From Pantoea sp. (GTDB taxonomy: Bacteria; Pseudomonadota; Gammaproteobacteria; Enterobacterales; Enterobacteriaceae): a DNA stretch of 64,000 nt. Positions 27,094-35,354 of this stretch are shown in pieces (the stretch's first letter is position 1; every line of letters starts with the position of its first letter). Position numbers and translations under genes: made by a program. The notes below the pieces were generated by a model. That model was given only the letters and a program-made list of their open reading frames with translations, made no database searches and was not told the DNA's origin. The stretch is taken from positions 186,001 to 250,000 of the forward strand of contig NZ_JAPWKD010000011.1 in NCBI RefSeq assembly GCF_028283705.1. Reading direction: 5' to 3'.

Positions 27094-27122
27094 CGCCCGA
27101 CTTCACGCGTCGGGCGGTTTTA
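27094..27122 (+). terminator. Rho-independent terminator
   Basis: CGCCCGAC (27094-27101), loop TTCACGC and GTCGGGCG (27109-27116), then GTTTTATTT. A textbook 8-bp GC stem with T-run, 8 nt after the beta-propeller gene. Confidence 0.92.
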
Positions 27123-27373
27123 TTTATCACAGGAATCATTAAGGAGCGGAAATAACACCAGGATAAATCATCACCTTAAGACAATTTATTTTTATTAAAA
27201 ATAAGAAGTTGCACACATTTTTTACCCGCAATACATCTTGTTATGTCTGGAACACTCTTCAGATAATAGCGTATGACTGTCGAGGGCAAAGAAGGCACTT
27301 CTGCACATTAAATAATCATTTTGCTGTTTTTTATTTATACCCGAATATTTTCCTCTGAACAGGATACCTCGCC

Positions 27374-28669
27374 ATGCTGCTAATTCTCAGTGTGCTTATG
27401 ATCGGCTGTTTCATCGCCTTATTAATGAGCAAAAAACTCTCTGCCCTGACGGCATTGATTATTATCCCAACACTTTTCGCGCTATTTTCCGGGCATGGTG
27501 CGGAAATGGGCAGTATGGTGATTAAAGGATTGCGAACCGTCGCACCTACCGGGGTGATGTTGATTTTCGCCATGCTTTATTTTATGAGCGTAACCGATGC
27601 TGGGATGTTTGATCCGATAATTAAACGCATTGTCTCTGCTGTCGATGGTGACCCGGTGAAAATATTTATCGGCACGGCCCTGCTGGGGTTTATTGTGGCG
27701 CTGGATGGCGATGGCGCAACGGTATATATGATTGTCCTGTCAGCATTTATGCCGATATATGAACGCGTTGGTTTATCTAAATTGAGCGTTGCCTGCCTGT
27801 TATTGCAATGTACCGGGCTGGGTAATATGTTTCCCTGGGGTGGCCCCACCGCCCGTGCTGCTACGGCAGTCCATGCCGATGTCGCCACCTTATTTGTGCC
27901 CATGTTGTTACCGCTGCTGGCCTGCGTGGTGTGGACCTTCGTGATGGCGTGGCTGCTGGGCCGCAGTGAGCGCAAGCGAATAGGTTTTGATGGCGGGTCA
28001 TCGGCGACGATTAGCGGCCTGCAGTTTGAAGAAAAACCCTGTGTAGCCTGGCGCTTCTGGTTTAACTGGGCGCTGACCATTGCGCTGATGACGCTGCTGG
28101 TGCTGGATGTGGTGCCAATGGCGTACCTGTTTATGCTGGCAACGGCTTTCATGTTTGTCGTTAACTACCCACAACTCAGCCAGCAACAGGAGCAGATGGC
28201 ACGCCATGCGCCAGCCATCCTCGCCGTGGCCGGTTTAATCTTCGCCGCTGCGGTGTTTACCGGGATCTTCTCCGAAACCGGCATGGCAGATAGCCTGGCA
28301 ACCGCGATTGTGAATGTAATTCCCCCGGCGCTCGGTCCTTATCTGGCCGTAATTACTGCGGTGATCAGTATTCCGGTGACCTGGATGGTCTCCAACGATG
28401 TGTTTTATTTCGGCATGCTGCCGGTGCTGGTTCAGGCAGCTGGACATTATGGTATCGAACCGATTGAAATGGCGCGCGCCGCGCTAGTGGGCCAGCCAGT
28501 ACATATTCTCAGCCCGCTGGTGGCCTCAACTTATTTACTGATTGGTATGCTGAAGCTGGATTATGCCCAGGCGCAACGTTTCACTCTGCGCTGGTCATTT
28601 ATTACCTGTCTGGTATTACTGCTGGTTGCACTGATTACCGGATGTTTCCCTTTTTATCGTGATGCTTAA
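27374..28669 (+). CDS. CitMHS-family citrate/metal-citrate:H+ symporter
   Basis: 431 aa, about 12 hydrophobic segments. MLLILSVLMIGCFIALLMSKKLSALTALIIIPTLFALFSG and the inner ALDGDGATVYMIVLSAFMPIYERVG, FPWGGPTARAATAV and VSNDVFYFGMLPVL are characteristic of CitM/CitH-type citrate-Mg2+/Ca2+ symporters. Inner membrane. It has its own AT-rich upstream region of about 250 bp after a terminator, so it may be transcribed separately from the beta-propeller gene. The actual carboxylate transported may differ from citrate. Confidence 0.88.
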   Translation: MLLILSVLMIGCFIALLMSKKLSALTALIIIPTLFALFSGHGAEMGSMVIKGLRTVAPTGVMLIFAMLYFMSVTDAGMFDPIIKRIVSAVDGDPVKIFIGTALLGFIVALDGDGATVYMIVLSAFMPIYERVGLSKLSVACLLLQCTGLGNMFPWGGPTARAATAVHADVATLFVPMLLPLLACVVWTFVMAWLLGRSERKRIGFDGGSSATISGLQFEEKPCVAWRFWFNWALTIALMTLLVLDVVPMAYLFMLATAFMFVVNYPQLSQQQEQMARHAPAILAVAGLIFAAAVFTGIFSETGMADSLATAIVNVIPPALGPYLAVITAVISIPVTWMVSNDVFYFGMLPVLVQAAGHYGIEPIEMARAALVGQPVHILSPLVASTYLLIGMLKLDYAQAQRFTLRWSFITCLVLLLVALITGCFPFYRDA

Positions 28670-28688
28670 ATAACCCCCCATGTAGCCC

Positions 28689-28735
28689 AACGAGATATCA
28701 GGTTGTAATTTCATTGCCTGCTGTCTCGTTATTTT
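28689..28735 (+). terminator. Imperfect hairpin after CitMHS gene
   Basis: AACGAGA (28689-28695) pairs with TCTCGTT (28724-28730), with an inner CAGG/CCTG pair, followed by ATTTTC. Moderate support for a terminator separating the transporter from the H-NS-like gene. Confidence 0.45.
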
Positions 28736-28832
28736 CAAGACAATTCTGCATACACGACAATATTTTCTTTTGTGTCATTTTCCCGTAGAATGTCCTTTTT
28801 TGCATGTGTAAGACAATAATCAAGGGTTTTTT

Positions 28833-29234
28833 ATGAGCGATGCACTGAAGGCATTGAACAATCTTCGCACACTGCGTGCACAGGCACGAGATGTTGAGGT
28901 TGAGGTTTTAAACGAAATGCTGGAAAAGCTCAGCGCGATAATCGCCGAACGTCGTGATGAAGCGGCTGCGGAAAATGCCGCGCTGCGTGAGAAAGAAGAG
29001 AAGCTGGCGCTGTATAAAGAGATGCTGCTTAACGACGGTATCGATATTTCTGAACTGGCGCAATTAACCCAGGGCGAAAGCAAACCTAAAGCGAAACGCG
29101 CACCACGTCCGGCCAAATATAAATTCACTGATGAAAATGGTGAAGAAAAATTCTGGACGGGTCAGGGTCGTACGCCATCGCCAATCAAAAGCGTCATTGA
29201 CGCTGGCGGTTCGCTGGATGATTTTCTGATTTAA
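28833..29234 (+). CDS. H-NS/StpA-family nucleoid-associated protein
   Basis: 133 aa. N-terminal oligomerisation helices ([30 protein letters not shown]) and a C-terminal DNA-binding domain with the minor-groove [11 protein letters not shown] loop. The C-terminus PAKYKFTD and DDFLI, and the length, are closer to StpA (134 aa) than to H-NS (137 aa). Such proteins silence AT-rich foreign DNA and bridge chromosomal segments; this one could act on the AT-rich patches around it. Long AT-rich 5' region (28736-28832), perfect-stem terminator after the stop. Confidence 0.9.
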   Translation: MSDALKALNNLRTLRAQARDVEVEVLNEMLEKLSAIIAERRDEAAAENAALREKEEKLALYKEMLLNDGIDISELAQLTQGESKPKAKRAPRPAKYKFTDENGEEKFWTGQGRTPSPIKSVIDAGGSLDDFLI

Positions 29235-29238
29235 CAGT

Positions 29239-29271
29239 AAAGGAGAGTGTCCGTGGCACTCTCCTTTATTA
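29239..29271 (+). terminator. Rho-independent terminator after H-NS-like gene
   Basis: AAAGGAGAGTG (29239-29249), 7-nt loop and CACTCTCCTTT (29257-29267): a perfect 11-bp stem whose 3' arm ends in TTT, followed by ATTAGTATT. Confidence 0.88.
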
Positions 29272-29420
29272 GTATTACCCGTTCCCTGTTGCAACCTTTT
29301 TGCTGGCATTACCATCAAGCGGATAGCTGTTCGACACCTTCAGCAACATCAGCATCAGTCACTGCCTTATTTTAATGGGTTACTGACTCAATACGTCCAT
29401 CGGTTGTCAGGGCGATGTTT

Positions 29421-30323
29421 TTATCCGGCGACAGTTTCAAACAGCAGACCGCGCAACCAGCGGTAACCTGCATCACGGTGAGTTCGTTCATGCCAGGCAA
29501 CATTTTTGGTAAAACCTGGAATCGCCAGTGGCGGAGTAATCACCCGCAACCCTTCAGTATTCACCGCTAACCTGCGCGGCACCACAGCAATCAAATCGCT
29601 AACCCGCAGAATCTCCGGCAACACCAGAAAACTGCTGACCGATAATGAGACACGACGCTTTTTCCCCTGCGCTGCCAGCGCGTCATCGGTGACACCATGA
29701 AACTGACCGCCGTGATAAGACACCAGAGCATGATCAAGAGAACAGAAATCGTCGAGGGTGATGCCGTTACCCTGCGCTGCCGGATGGTCGCGGCGCAACA
29801 GGCAGACATACTCTTCATCATATAGCGCGCGGGCATGTAAATCTGGTGGTGTGGTGTCCGGTGTAATCAACGCGATGTCGATATCACCACGCTCGAATTG
29901 AAAAGTCAGTTGATCATTATTTACGGGCACGACTGCAACTCGAATACCAGGTGCGAGTTTACGTAATGCTTCCATATAGGGAACCACCACGGCACGAAGT
30001 GCGTAGTCGGTCGCGGCGATGGTAAAGGTCATCTCTGCACTGGCCGGATCAAACGCTTTAGGTTGTAGCAGCCCGTTAACTTCAGCAAGGATCTGTTTAA
30101 CCGGCGCAGCCAGTTCCAGCGCCCGCAGCGTTGGCACAATGCCGCGTTGCGTACGGGTAAATAACGGGTCGTCAAAACACTCACGCAGTCGGGTTAGCAT
30201 GCCACTGACCGCAGGTTGGGTCAGCGCCAGCCTGTTGGCCGCACGCGTCACGTTACGTTCATCCAGCAATGCATCAAGTGCTTTGAGCAGGTTGAGGTCC
30301 ATGGTTCTGATATCAATTGACAT
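29421..30323 (-). CDS. LysR-family regulator (NodD-like DLNLL subgroup)
   Basis: 300 aa. HTH MDLNLLKALDALLDERNVTRAANRLALTQPAVSGMLTRLRECFDDPLFTR has the long-wing form typical of NodD/LinR-like LysR proteins. An internal ATG at codon 8 (30302) is an equally possible start, since neither has a strong ribosome site. Divergent from the DJ-1/PfpI gene 170 bp away, which it probably regulates. Confidence 0.9.
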   Translation of the reverse strand: MSIDIRTMDLNLLKALDALLDERNVTRAANRLALTQPAVSGMLTRLRECFDDPLFTRTQRGIVPTLRALELAAPVKQILAEVNGLLQPKAFDPASAEMTFTIAATDYALRAVVVPYMEALRKLAPGIRVAVVPVNNDQLTFQFERGDIDIALITPDTTPPDLHARALYDEEYVCLLRRDHPAAQGNGITLDDFCSLDHALVSYHGGQFHGVTDDALAAQGKKRRVSLSVSSFLVLPEILRVSDLIAVVPRRLAVNTEGLRVITPPLAIPGFTKNVAWHERTHRDAGYRWLRGLLFETVAG

Positions 30324-30496
30324 GATGGCTATCGCAAAAACTAATGGTGAAATTTATTTCAACACGGACTGTGGCATACGGCAAGCGCGGCTGTTATCAC
30401 CTGTGATGATAACTGAAATCATAAATGCCGATAACGCTGATGGGAGCCAATACCCCATACTAGCGAATCAGATACTTCAGTCGCTAAGGAACCATG

Positions 30497-31174
30497 ATGT
30501 CTGTTAAAAAAATACTGTTCGTGCTCACCAGCCACAACAAACTGGGTTCGACCGATGGCGCAACGGGCTTCTATCTTCCCGAATTAACCCATCCTCTTGA
30601 ACAGCTAGAAAAAGCCGGATTCAGCGTAGATTTTGCTTCAATTAAAGGTGGCAAGCCGCCGGTGTATGGCGTTGAGCTGGAGGATCCCGTCAATGCGCAT
30701 TACTGGCGAGATGAGACCTTCCAGTACAAGCTGGCGCATACCGCGGCACTGGAGCACGTGGATGCAGCGCTATACGCTGGGGTGTTATACGTGGGTGGAC
30801 ATGGCACGATGTGGGATTTTCCTGAGAGTGCAGCGGTTCAACGCGTGACTCGCGAGATATGGCAGCACAATGGCGTGGTAGCAGCGGTGTGCCATGGCCC
30901 TTCCGCGCTGGTCAATGTCACGCTTGATGACGGCGAGCTGCTGGTCGCGGGCAAGCAAGTCAGTGCCTTTACCGATGAAGAAGAACATATTGTGCAGCTG
31001 GAAAACGTCGTACCGTTTTTACTGACCAGCAAATTGCAGCAGCAGGGCGCGATTATTGCTGGTGCAGCTGCATGGCAGGATCAGGTTTCGGTGGATGGGC
31101 ATTTAGTCACCGGGCAGAATCCACAGTCTGCTGCCAATGTGGGGAAAGCAATAGTCAAAATATTGCAGGGATAA
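30497..31174 (+). CDS. DJ-1/PfpI-family type 1 glutamine amidotransferase-like protein
   Basis: 225 aa; the second of two adjacent ATGs (30494, 30497) is preferred because AAGGA is 6 nt before it. The nucleophile elbow AVCHGPSALV (Cys at about 131) with an upstream GGHGTMWDFPES motif is typical of the HSP31/glyoxalase III-like branch. Probable cytoplasmic detoxification of reactive aldehydes such as methylglyoxal, or a deglycase-type role, by family. Divergent from a LysR gene. Confidence 0.88.
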   Translation: MSVKKILFVLTSHNKLGSTDGATGFYLPELTHPLEQLEKAGFSVDFASIKGGKPPVYGVELEDPVNAHYWRDETFQYKLAHTAALEHVDAALYAGVLYVGGHGTMWDFPESAAVQRVTREIWQHNGVVAAVCHGPSALVNVTLDDGELLVAGKQVSAFTDEEEHIVQLENVVPFLLTSKLQQQGAIIAGAAAWQDQVSVDGHLVTGQNPQSAANVGKAIVKILQG

Positions 31175-31533
31175 TGTTCTTCTTATCCATCTCTGATGTC
31201 TTTAACGTCAATCCCGGTGCGCACGCCAATTCGCGCCCCGCAGTCATTGGGTCGGCGTCATGCCGACCAGCTCAATAATAGCTGCTCTCGCCATCTGCTT
31301 AATCTAATGCGAGCAGAGGAGCCTGGGTTGTGACGTCGTCACACTTAAGTATGTTGTAATTATATTGGCCATCTCCCCTCCTCAGAAACCTTTAAGCATC
31401 AAACCACCGCCATATTAGACTAGTTATTAACCAAAAAAGGAGAAAAAAAGGAGATTCCTCATCATTGATATACAATGATAATCATTCTCATTATCATGCG
31501 TATTTACTTACAAGTGTTAACAAAACAGGGAGA
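31175..31533. promoter_or_regulatory. 360-bp region upstream of fepA with Fur box and REP-like hairpin
   Basis: Contains a REP-like hairpin (GTCGGC...GCCGAC at about 31250-31268), the second copy of the 25-bp dispersed repeat (31258-31282), an imperfect CTGCTC/GAGCAG stem at about 31281-31316, and an AT-rich 3' half with the Fur box listed separately. Confidence 0.6.
31477..31495 (+). promoter_or_regulatory. Fur box upstream of fepA
   Basis: GATAATCATTCTCATTATC matches the 19-bp Fur consensus (GATAATGATAATCATTATC) at 16 of 19 positions and is nearly palindromic. It lies 57 bp before the AGGGAG-ATG at 31534, as expected for iron repression of a siderophore receptor. Confidence 0.88.
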
Positions 31534-31602
31534 ATGATTAAGTTAATGCAACCAAATGTAACCAAAGGCATCCCATCGCGTTGCTTTTGGCCGGGCTGTT
31601 GA
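31534..31602 (+). other. Out-of-frame fepA leader (start codon and signal-peptide N-region)
   Basis: ATG 31534 has an excellent AGGGAG site 3 nt upstream and begins MIKLMQPNVTKGIP, a plausible positively charged signal-peptide start, but this frame stops at TGA 31600-31602. The hydrophobic core and AYA cleavage site lie in another frame, opening at about 31578. One extra base between about 31574 and 31578 would join the two perfectly. Confidence 0.75.
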
Positions 31603-33734
31603 GTACGTCAGCTTACGCTGCCAATGAGGAACCCACCGAAAAACTGGCTGACGATGAATCGATGATTGTCACAGCTGAAGAAGAATTGAAACAACAGCCT
31701 GGTGTTTCAACCATTACTGCGGAAGACATTCAAAAAAGCCCCCCTGTTAACGATTTATCCGACATCATTCGCAAAATGCCAGGTGTCAATCTCACCGGCA
31801 ACAGCGCCAGTGGCAGCCGTGGTAATAATCGTCAAATCGATATTCGTGGGATGGGACCGGAAAATACATTGATCATGATAGATGGTGTCCCTGTCACCTC
31901 TCGCAACGCCGTTCGCTACAGCTGGCGCGGCGAGCGTGATACCCGTGGCGATACCAATTGGGTGCCAGCCGAAATGGTGGAACGTATTGAAGTGATTCGT
32001 GGACCGGCCGCTTCCCGTTATGGTTCGGGTGCCGCAGGGGGTGTGGTGAACATCATCACTAAACGCCCAACGAATAACTGGCATGGTTCACTGTCTCTGT
32101 TCACCAACCAGCCAGAAGATGATAAGGAAGGTGCCACTAAACGCGCCAACTTCAACCTCAGTGGCCCGCTGGCCGGTGATGCATTGACCATGCGCCTGTT
32201 CGGTAACATCAATAAAACCGATGCCGACGCTTATAACATCAATACCAATGAAAACGGATCCTATGCAGCAGGCCGTGAAGGCGTACGCAATAAAGACATC
32301 AACACGGTGTTCTCCTGGAAAATTACCCCATTGCAAGTTGTTGATTTCAGCTACGGCTACAGCCGCCAGGGTAATATTTATGCCGGGGACACCCAATACA
32401 GCAACGGCAATATCAGTCCGAATGGCCTGGTTGAATCGCTCTACGGTGATGAAACCAATCGCATGTACCGCCAGAGCTATGGTCTGGCCTGGAATGGCAT
32501 CTGGGATTGGGGTACGTCAAAACTCAATTTCAATTATGAGAAAACCAACAACACACGCCTGCAAGAGGGTTCAACGGGTCGCGTTGAAGGGATGATCAAC
32601 AGCGATAGCTACGCTACCAGTCGTCTTGAAAGCTATCGCGTCGGGGGAGAAATCAACTTCCCGGTGCAGTTGCTGGTCGATCAAACGGTCACATTAGGTG
32701 CAGAATGGAATCGTGACGAATTAAACGACCCTGCCTCAATGAGCGCAACCGATCAATCCGGTGTCATTATTGACGGCGTATCAGGCGACCCATCTGCACG
32801 CAGCAGTAAAAATAGCGCCACCATCAGCTCGCTGTTTTTTGAAGATAATATTGCCGCCACCGACAGTACCGAAGTTATCCCGGGCTTACGCTTTGATTAT
32901 CACAATAAGTTCGGTGCTAACTGGAGTCCGAGTCTTAATATTTCGCAAGGCCTGGGCGATTACTTCACCTTAAAGGCGGGTATTGCGCGCGCATTTAAAG
33001 CACCGAATCTTTATCAGTCCACCGAGGGGTATCTGCTTTCCACGCGTGGCAATGGTTGTCCGGTAGGTCTCACTACTGGTAGCTGTTATTTATTAGGTAA
33101 TGAAAACCTCGATCCGGAAATCAGCGTCAATAAAGAAATCGGTATCGAATTTAATCATGATGGTTATATCGCCGGGATTACCTGGTTCCGTAATGATTAC
33201 AAAAACAAAATTGTCGCAGGTGATGACCTGGTGGGTTATGCCTCTAACGGCTATAACGTGTTACGCTGGGAAAATGGTGGTAAAGCGATTGTTGAAGGCC
33301 TGGAAGGAAATCTGACGATTCCGCTGGTGCGCGATACGCTGGAATGGCGCACCAACGCAACATATATGTTCCGTTCAGAAAGCAAGAAAACAGGTAATCC
33401 GTTGTCTGTTATCCCGGAGTTTACCATTAACTCGCAGCTTGACTGGCAGGTTACCGAGAAGCTGGATGCCAATATTAACTGGACCCAGTACGGCAGGCAG
33501 AAACCCCGTCAATATGCTGAAATACGTAATGAAGTCGGTGCAATTTCTAATCGGGAAATTAGTCCCTACTCCATCTTCGGTTTAAACATGAATTACGATA
33601 TCACTAAAAACCTGCGCGCCAATGCAGGGATCAACAACCTGTTTGATAAACGTATTTATCGTGAAAATGATGGCGCATCGACCTATAACGAACCAGGCCG
33701 TGCTTATTATGCCGGATTAACCCTGTCGTTCTGA
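31581..33734 (+). CDS. fepA: FepA-type ferric-enterobactin TonB receptor, N-terminus frameshifted
   Basis: 717 codons in this frame, whose only initiation codon near the 5' end is a TTG with no ribosome site. Similarity to E. coli FepA is long and strong: PGVNLTGNSxSGxRGNNRQIDIRGMGPENTLIxIDGxPV, WRGERDTRGDTxWVPxEMxERIEVxRGPAA, RQGNxYAGDTQ and the NLFDKR...EPGR C-terminus. It binds catecholate siderophores (enterobactin type). The frame lacks a complete signal peptide: the 12 residues before ANEE are only the hydrophobic part. Either a real mutation, a sequencing error or recoding explains this; the rest of the gene is intact with no other interruption. No esterase or enterobactin synthesis genes adjoin. 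Confidence 0.82.
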   Translation: MLLAGLLSTSAYAANEEPTEKLADDESMIVTAEEELKQQPGVSTITAEDIQKSPPVNDLSDIIRKMPGVNLTGNSASGSRGNNRQIDIRGMGPENTLIMIDGVPVTSRNAVRYSWRGERDTRGDTNWVPAEMVERIEVIRGPAASRYGSGAAGGVVNIITKRPTNNWHGSLSLFTNQPEDDKEGATKRANFNLSGPLAGDALTMRLFGNINKTDADAYNINTNENGSYAAGREGVRNKDINTVFSWKITPLQVVDFSYGYSRQGNIYAGDTQYSNGNISPNGLVESLYGDETNRMYRQSYGLAWNGIWDWGTSKLNFNYEKTNNTRLQEGSTGRVEGMINSDSYATSRLESYRVGGEINFPVQLLVDQTVTLGAEWNRDELNDPASMSATDQSGVIIDGVSGDPSARSSKNSATISSLFFEDNIAATDSTEVIPGLRFDYHNKFGANWSPSLNISQGLGDYFTLKAGIARAFKAPNLYQSTEGYLLSTRGNGCPVGLTTGSCYLLGNENLDPEISVNKEIGIEFNHDGYIAGITWFRNDYKNKIVAGDDLVGYASNGYNVLRWENGGKAIVEGLEGNLTIPLVRDTLEWRTNATYMFRSESKKTGNPLSVIPEFTINSQLDWQVTEKLDANINWTQYGRQKPRQYAEIRNEVGAISNREISPYSIFGLNMNYDITKNLRANAGINNLFDKRIYRENDGASTYNEPGRAYYAGLTLSF

Positions 33735-33747
33735 TGTGATTCACCAC

Positions 33748-33776
33748 CCTGCCAGCACTGCGCTGGCAGGATATTT
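33748..33776 (+). terminator. Terminator between convergent fepA and luxR-type gene
   Basis: CCTGCCAGC (33748-33756), 5-nt loop and GCTGGCAGG (33762-33770), then ATATTT: perfect 9-bp stem, may act bidirectionally. Confidence 0.8.
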
Positions 33777-33788
33777 CCCCAATCAGAT

Positions 33789-34517
33789 TTATTTATCTGA
33801 AGGATGGGAGATGATGTTAAGCTCGATTGCCAGACTGATAGCATGTTTTGCATTCTTAACACCCAGCTTTCTGACAATATTTCCCATATGGAATTTTACA
33901 GTACTGACGGTGATATTAAGTATGCGGGCAATTTCAGGGTAAGTTTTACCGGTACTGCTCCAGTAAAGGATAGAGTTCTCACGGGAGGATAAGGTACTCT
34001 CTGTATTTTGTTGCGGTTTGTTTTCATCACGATAGAGATGCAGCAAAAGTTCATGGGTGTCAATTAAAAGGCCCTGTAAATCATTCTTGTGCCTTTTAAC
34101 TTCTGCATCCAGCTCCGCCATCAGAAACTTATTGATATATAATGAAAGGACAACGAGATTATTATTCTGATCATGTAAAACAAAAGTTTGACCACTGATG
34201 ATGTTGTAAGACTTTACAGATTCAAAAATCTTATCAACAATCCATAAGTCGTTAACCTTTAGCGAATTATCCCAGATGAGAGGCGATACACGGTTTAATG
34301 CATTAACAATGATAGGGTCTATGCTTTGATATTTCTTTTCCTTATAATCATCAATGAAAATACCCGGTAAATTCGTGATGATTAGCATATCATCCATATT
34401 GCGTTTATTCATTACGCCGTAGCCGTAATACATTTCACCATATTTTGCTAAGTTTTTCTCCAGATTCTCCTTTACAACTCCGTTTTTTTCTAAATCCGAA
34501 AAAAAAGTTCTACTCAT
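33789..34517 (-). CDS. LuxR-family quorum-sensing-type regulator (LuxR solo)
   Basis: 242 aa. N-terminal autoinducer-binding domain: NLPGIFIDDYKEKKYQSIDP aligns to the NYPxxWxxxYxxxxYxxxDP signature with Tyr58, Asp67 and Pro68 kept, Trp82 and Gly109 also kept, but the conserved Trp (W57 of TraR numbering) replaced by Phe54. The C-terminal HTH is standard (SSRENSILYWSSTGKTYPEIARILNITVSTVKFHMGNIVRKLGVKN). No luxI-type synthase is in the window, so it is a solo. It lies 235 bp downstream of a co-directional PLP decarboxylase-GNAT pair, which it may regulate. The gene is AT-rich compared with its surroundings. Confidence 0.88.
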   Translation of the reverse strand: MSRTFFSDLEKNGVVKENLEKNLAKYGEMYYGYGVMNKRNMDDMLIITNLPGIFIDDYKEKKYQSIDPIIVNALNRVSPLIWDNSLKVNDLWIVDKIFESVKSYNIISGQTFVLHDQNNNLVVLSLYINKFLMAELDAEVKRHKNDLQGLLIDTHELLLHLYRDENKPQQNTESTLSSRENSILYWSSTGKTYPEIARILNITVSTVKFHMGNIVRKLGVKNAKHAISLAIELNIISHPSDK

Positions 34518-34731
34518 GGACTTAATCCTCTACATGCAAACTTATACCACTTAACTATATAAACACAGAAATGGTAGCATCACTCTACTATAAAATACAG
34601 GCAGTTACTGCGATGACAGAAGAAGAATCGTCTCCTGATTGTATAGAAGTCGCCCATCCATATACGGCCTCCATACATTACCATTTAGGTGGATGTCACT
34701 GACTTATGAGATCGCCCATAAGCGATGAAGT

Positions 34732-34746
34732 TCAGTTTAAAACTGA
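34732..34746 (-). repeat. Perfect palindrome just after the GNAT stop
   Basis: TCAGTTTAAAACTGA is palindromic around one central base, 6 bp past the GNAT stop codon. It could be a weak terminator or an operator; no T-run follows on the minus strand. Confidence 0.4.
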
Positions 34747-34752
34747 TGCTAT

Positions 34753-35352
34753 TCATTCAGGCTCGCGCCAGATGGGATAGACTTCCGGAAATCCCTCAAT
34801 ATGCAGTGGCGCACCAACATCACGATAACCGAAACGCCTGACAAAAGTACGTACGCCTAAAGTAGTACATTCGGCATAACAAGGCAATTTTTCCCTGTCC
34901 AGCGTGGTATTTAGCTGGCGAAGCAACTTCTCCACAAGTACTCCTCCTCTCCGGCTATAACGCGACACTGCAATAAGAAAGACATAATAATGTGGTGGTG
35001 TTCGGGGATGATTACGATCGAGTCCGTCCATAAACGCCACCGCCGTCACATAATCGTCCCCACATACCTCACGTAACTGTCTATCAATGAGTTGGTTATC
35101 TTCCTCCTTCATTTCCATTAATTTCGGTCCAAAATAGACCAGAGTCCCTGCATTGTTCTCAGTGAGAACAACCCCTCCTAATTTTTGCGCAAGCTCAACA
35201 TAAATCCGAAAAAAACCGCGCATTACCTTCATACGCTTTTCTTTATTAGTACCTGTAAAAGCATATTTAAGCACCGGATCGTCATAGAACTCTGATGTAA
35301 GAAGATCACAAACGATATCCAGTTCAGCATCGCTGGCAAATCGACATTCCAT
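34753..35352 (-). CDS. GNAT-family acetyltransferase paired with PLP decarboxylase
   Basis: 199 aa, AGGAGC 7 nt before the ATG, start 2 nt after the decarboxylase stop. The architecture is that of larger GNATs with an N-terminal SEFYDDPVLKYAFTG segment and the acetyl-CoA region at about residues 120-165 (HYYVFLIAVSRYSRRGGVLVEKLL); the usual RxxGxG/A is seen as RYSRRGGVL. It could acetylate or acylate the amine made by the decarboxylase. The pair is AT-rich and looks acquired. Confidence 0.8.
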   Translation of the reverse strand: MECRFASDAELDIVCDLLTSEFYDDPVLKYAFTGTNKEKRMKVMRGFFRIYVELAQKLGGVVLTENNAGTLVYFGPKLMEMKEEDNQLIDRQLREVCGDDYVTAVAFMDGLDRNHPRTPPHYYVFLIAVSRYSRRGGVLVEKLLRQLNTTLDREKLPCYAECTTLGVRTFVRRFGYRDVGAPLHIEGFPEVYPIWREPE

Positions 35353-35354
35353 GT

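Noticed and set aside
29268..29420. Coding-like fragment on the minus strand after the LysR gene
   Set aside because: Short frames with stops and no family resemblance; most likely chance.
34518..34752. lux box upstream of the LuxR-type gene
   Set aside because: Only short imperfect repeats (CTTATG...CATAAG) and a 15-bp palindrome; none resembles the 18-20-bp lux box.
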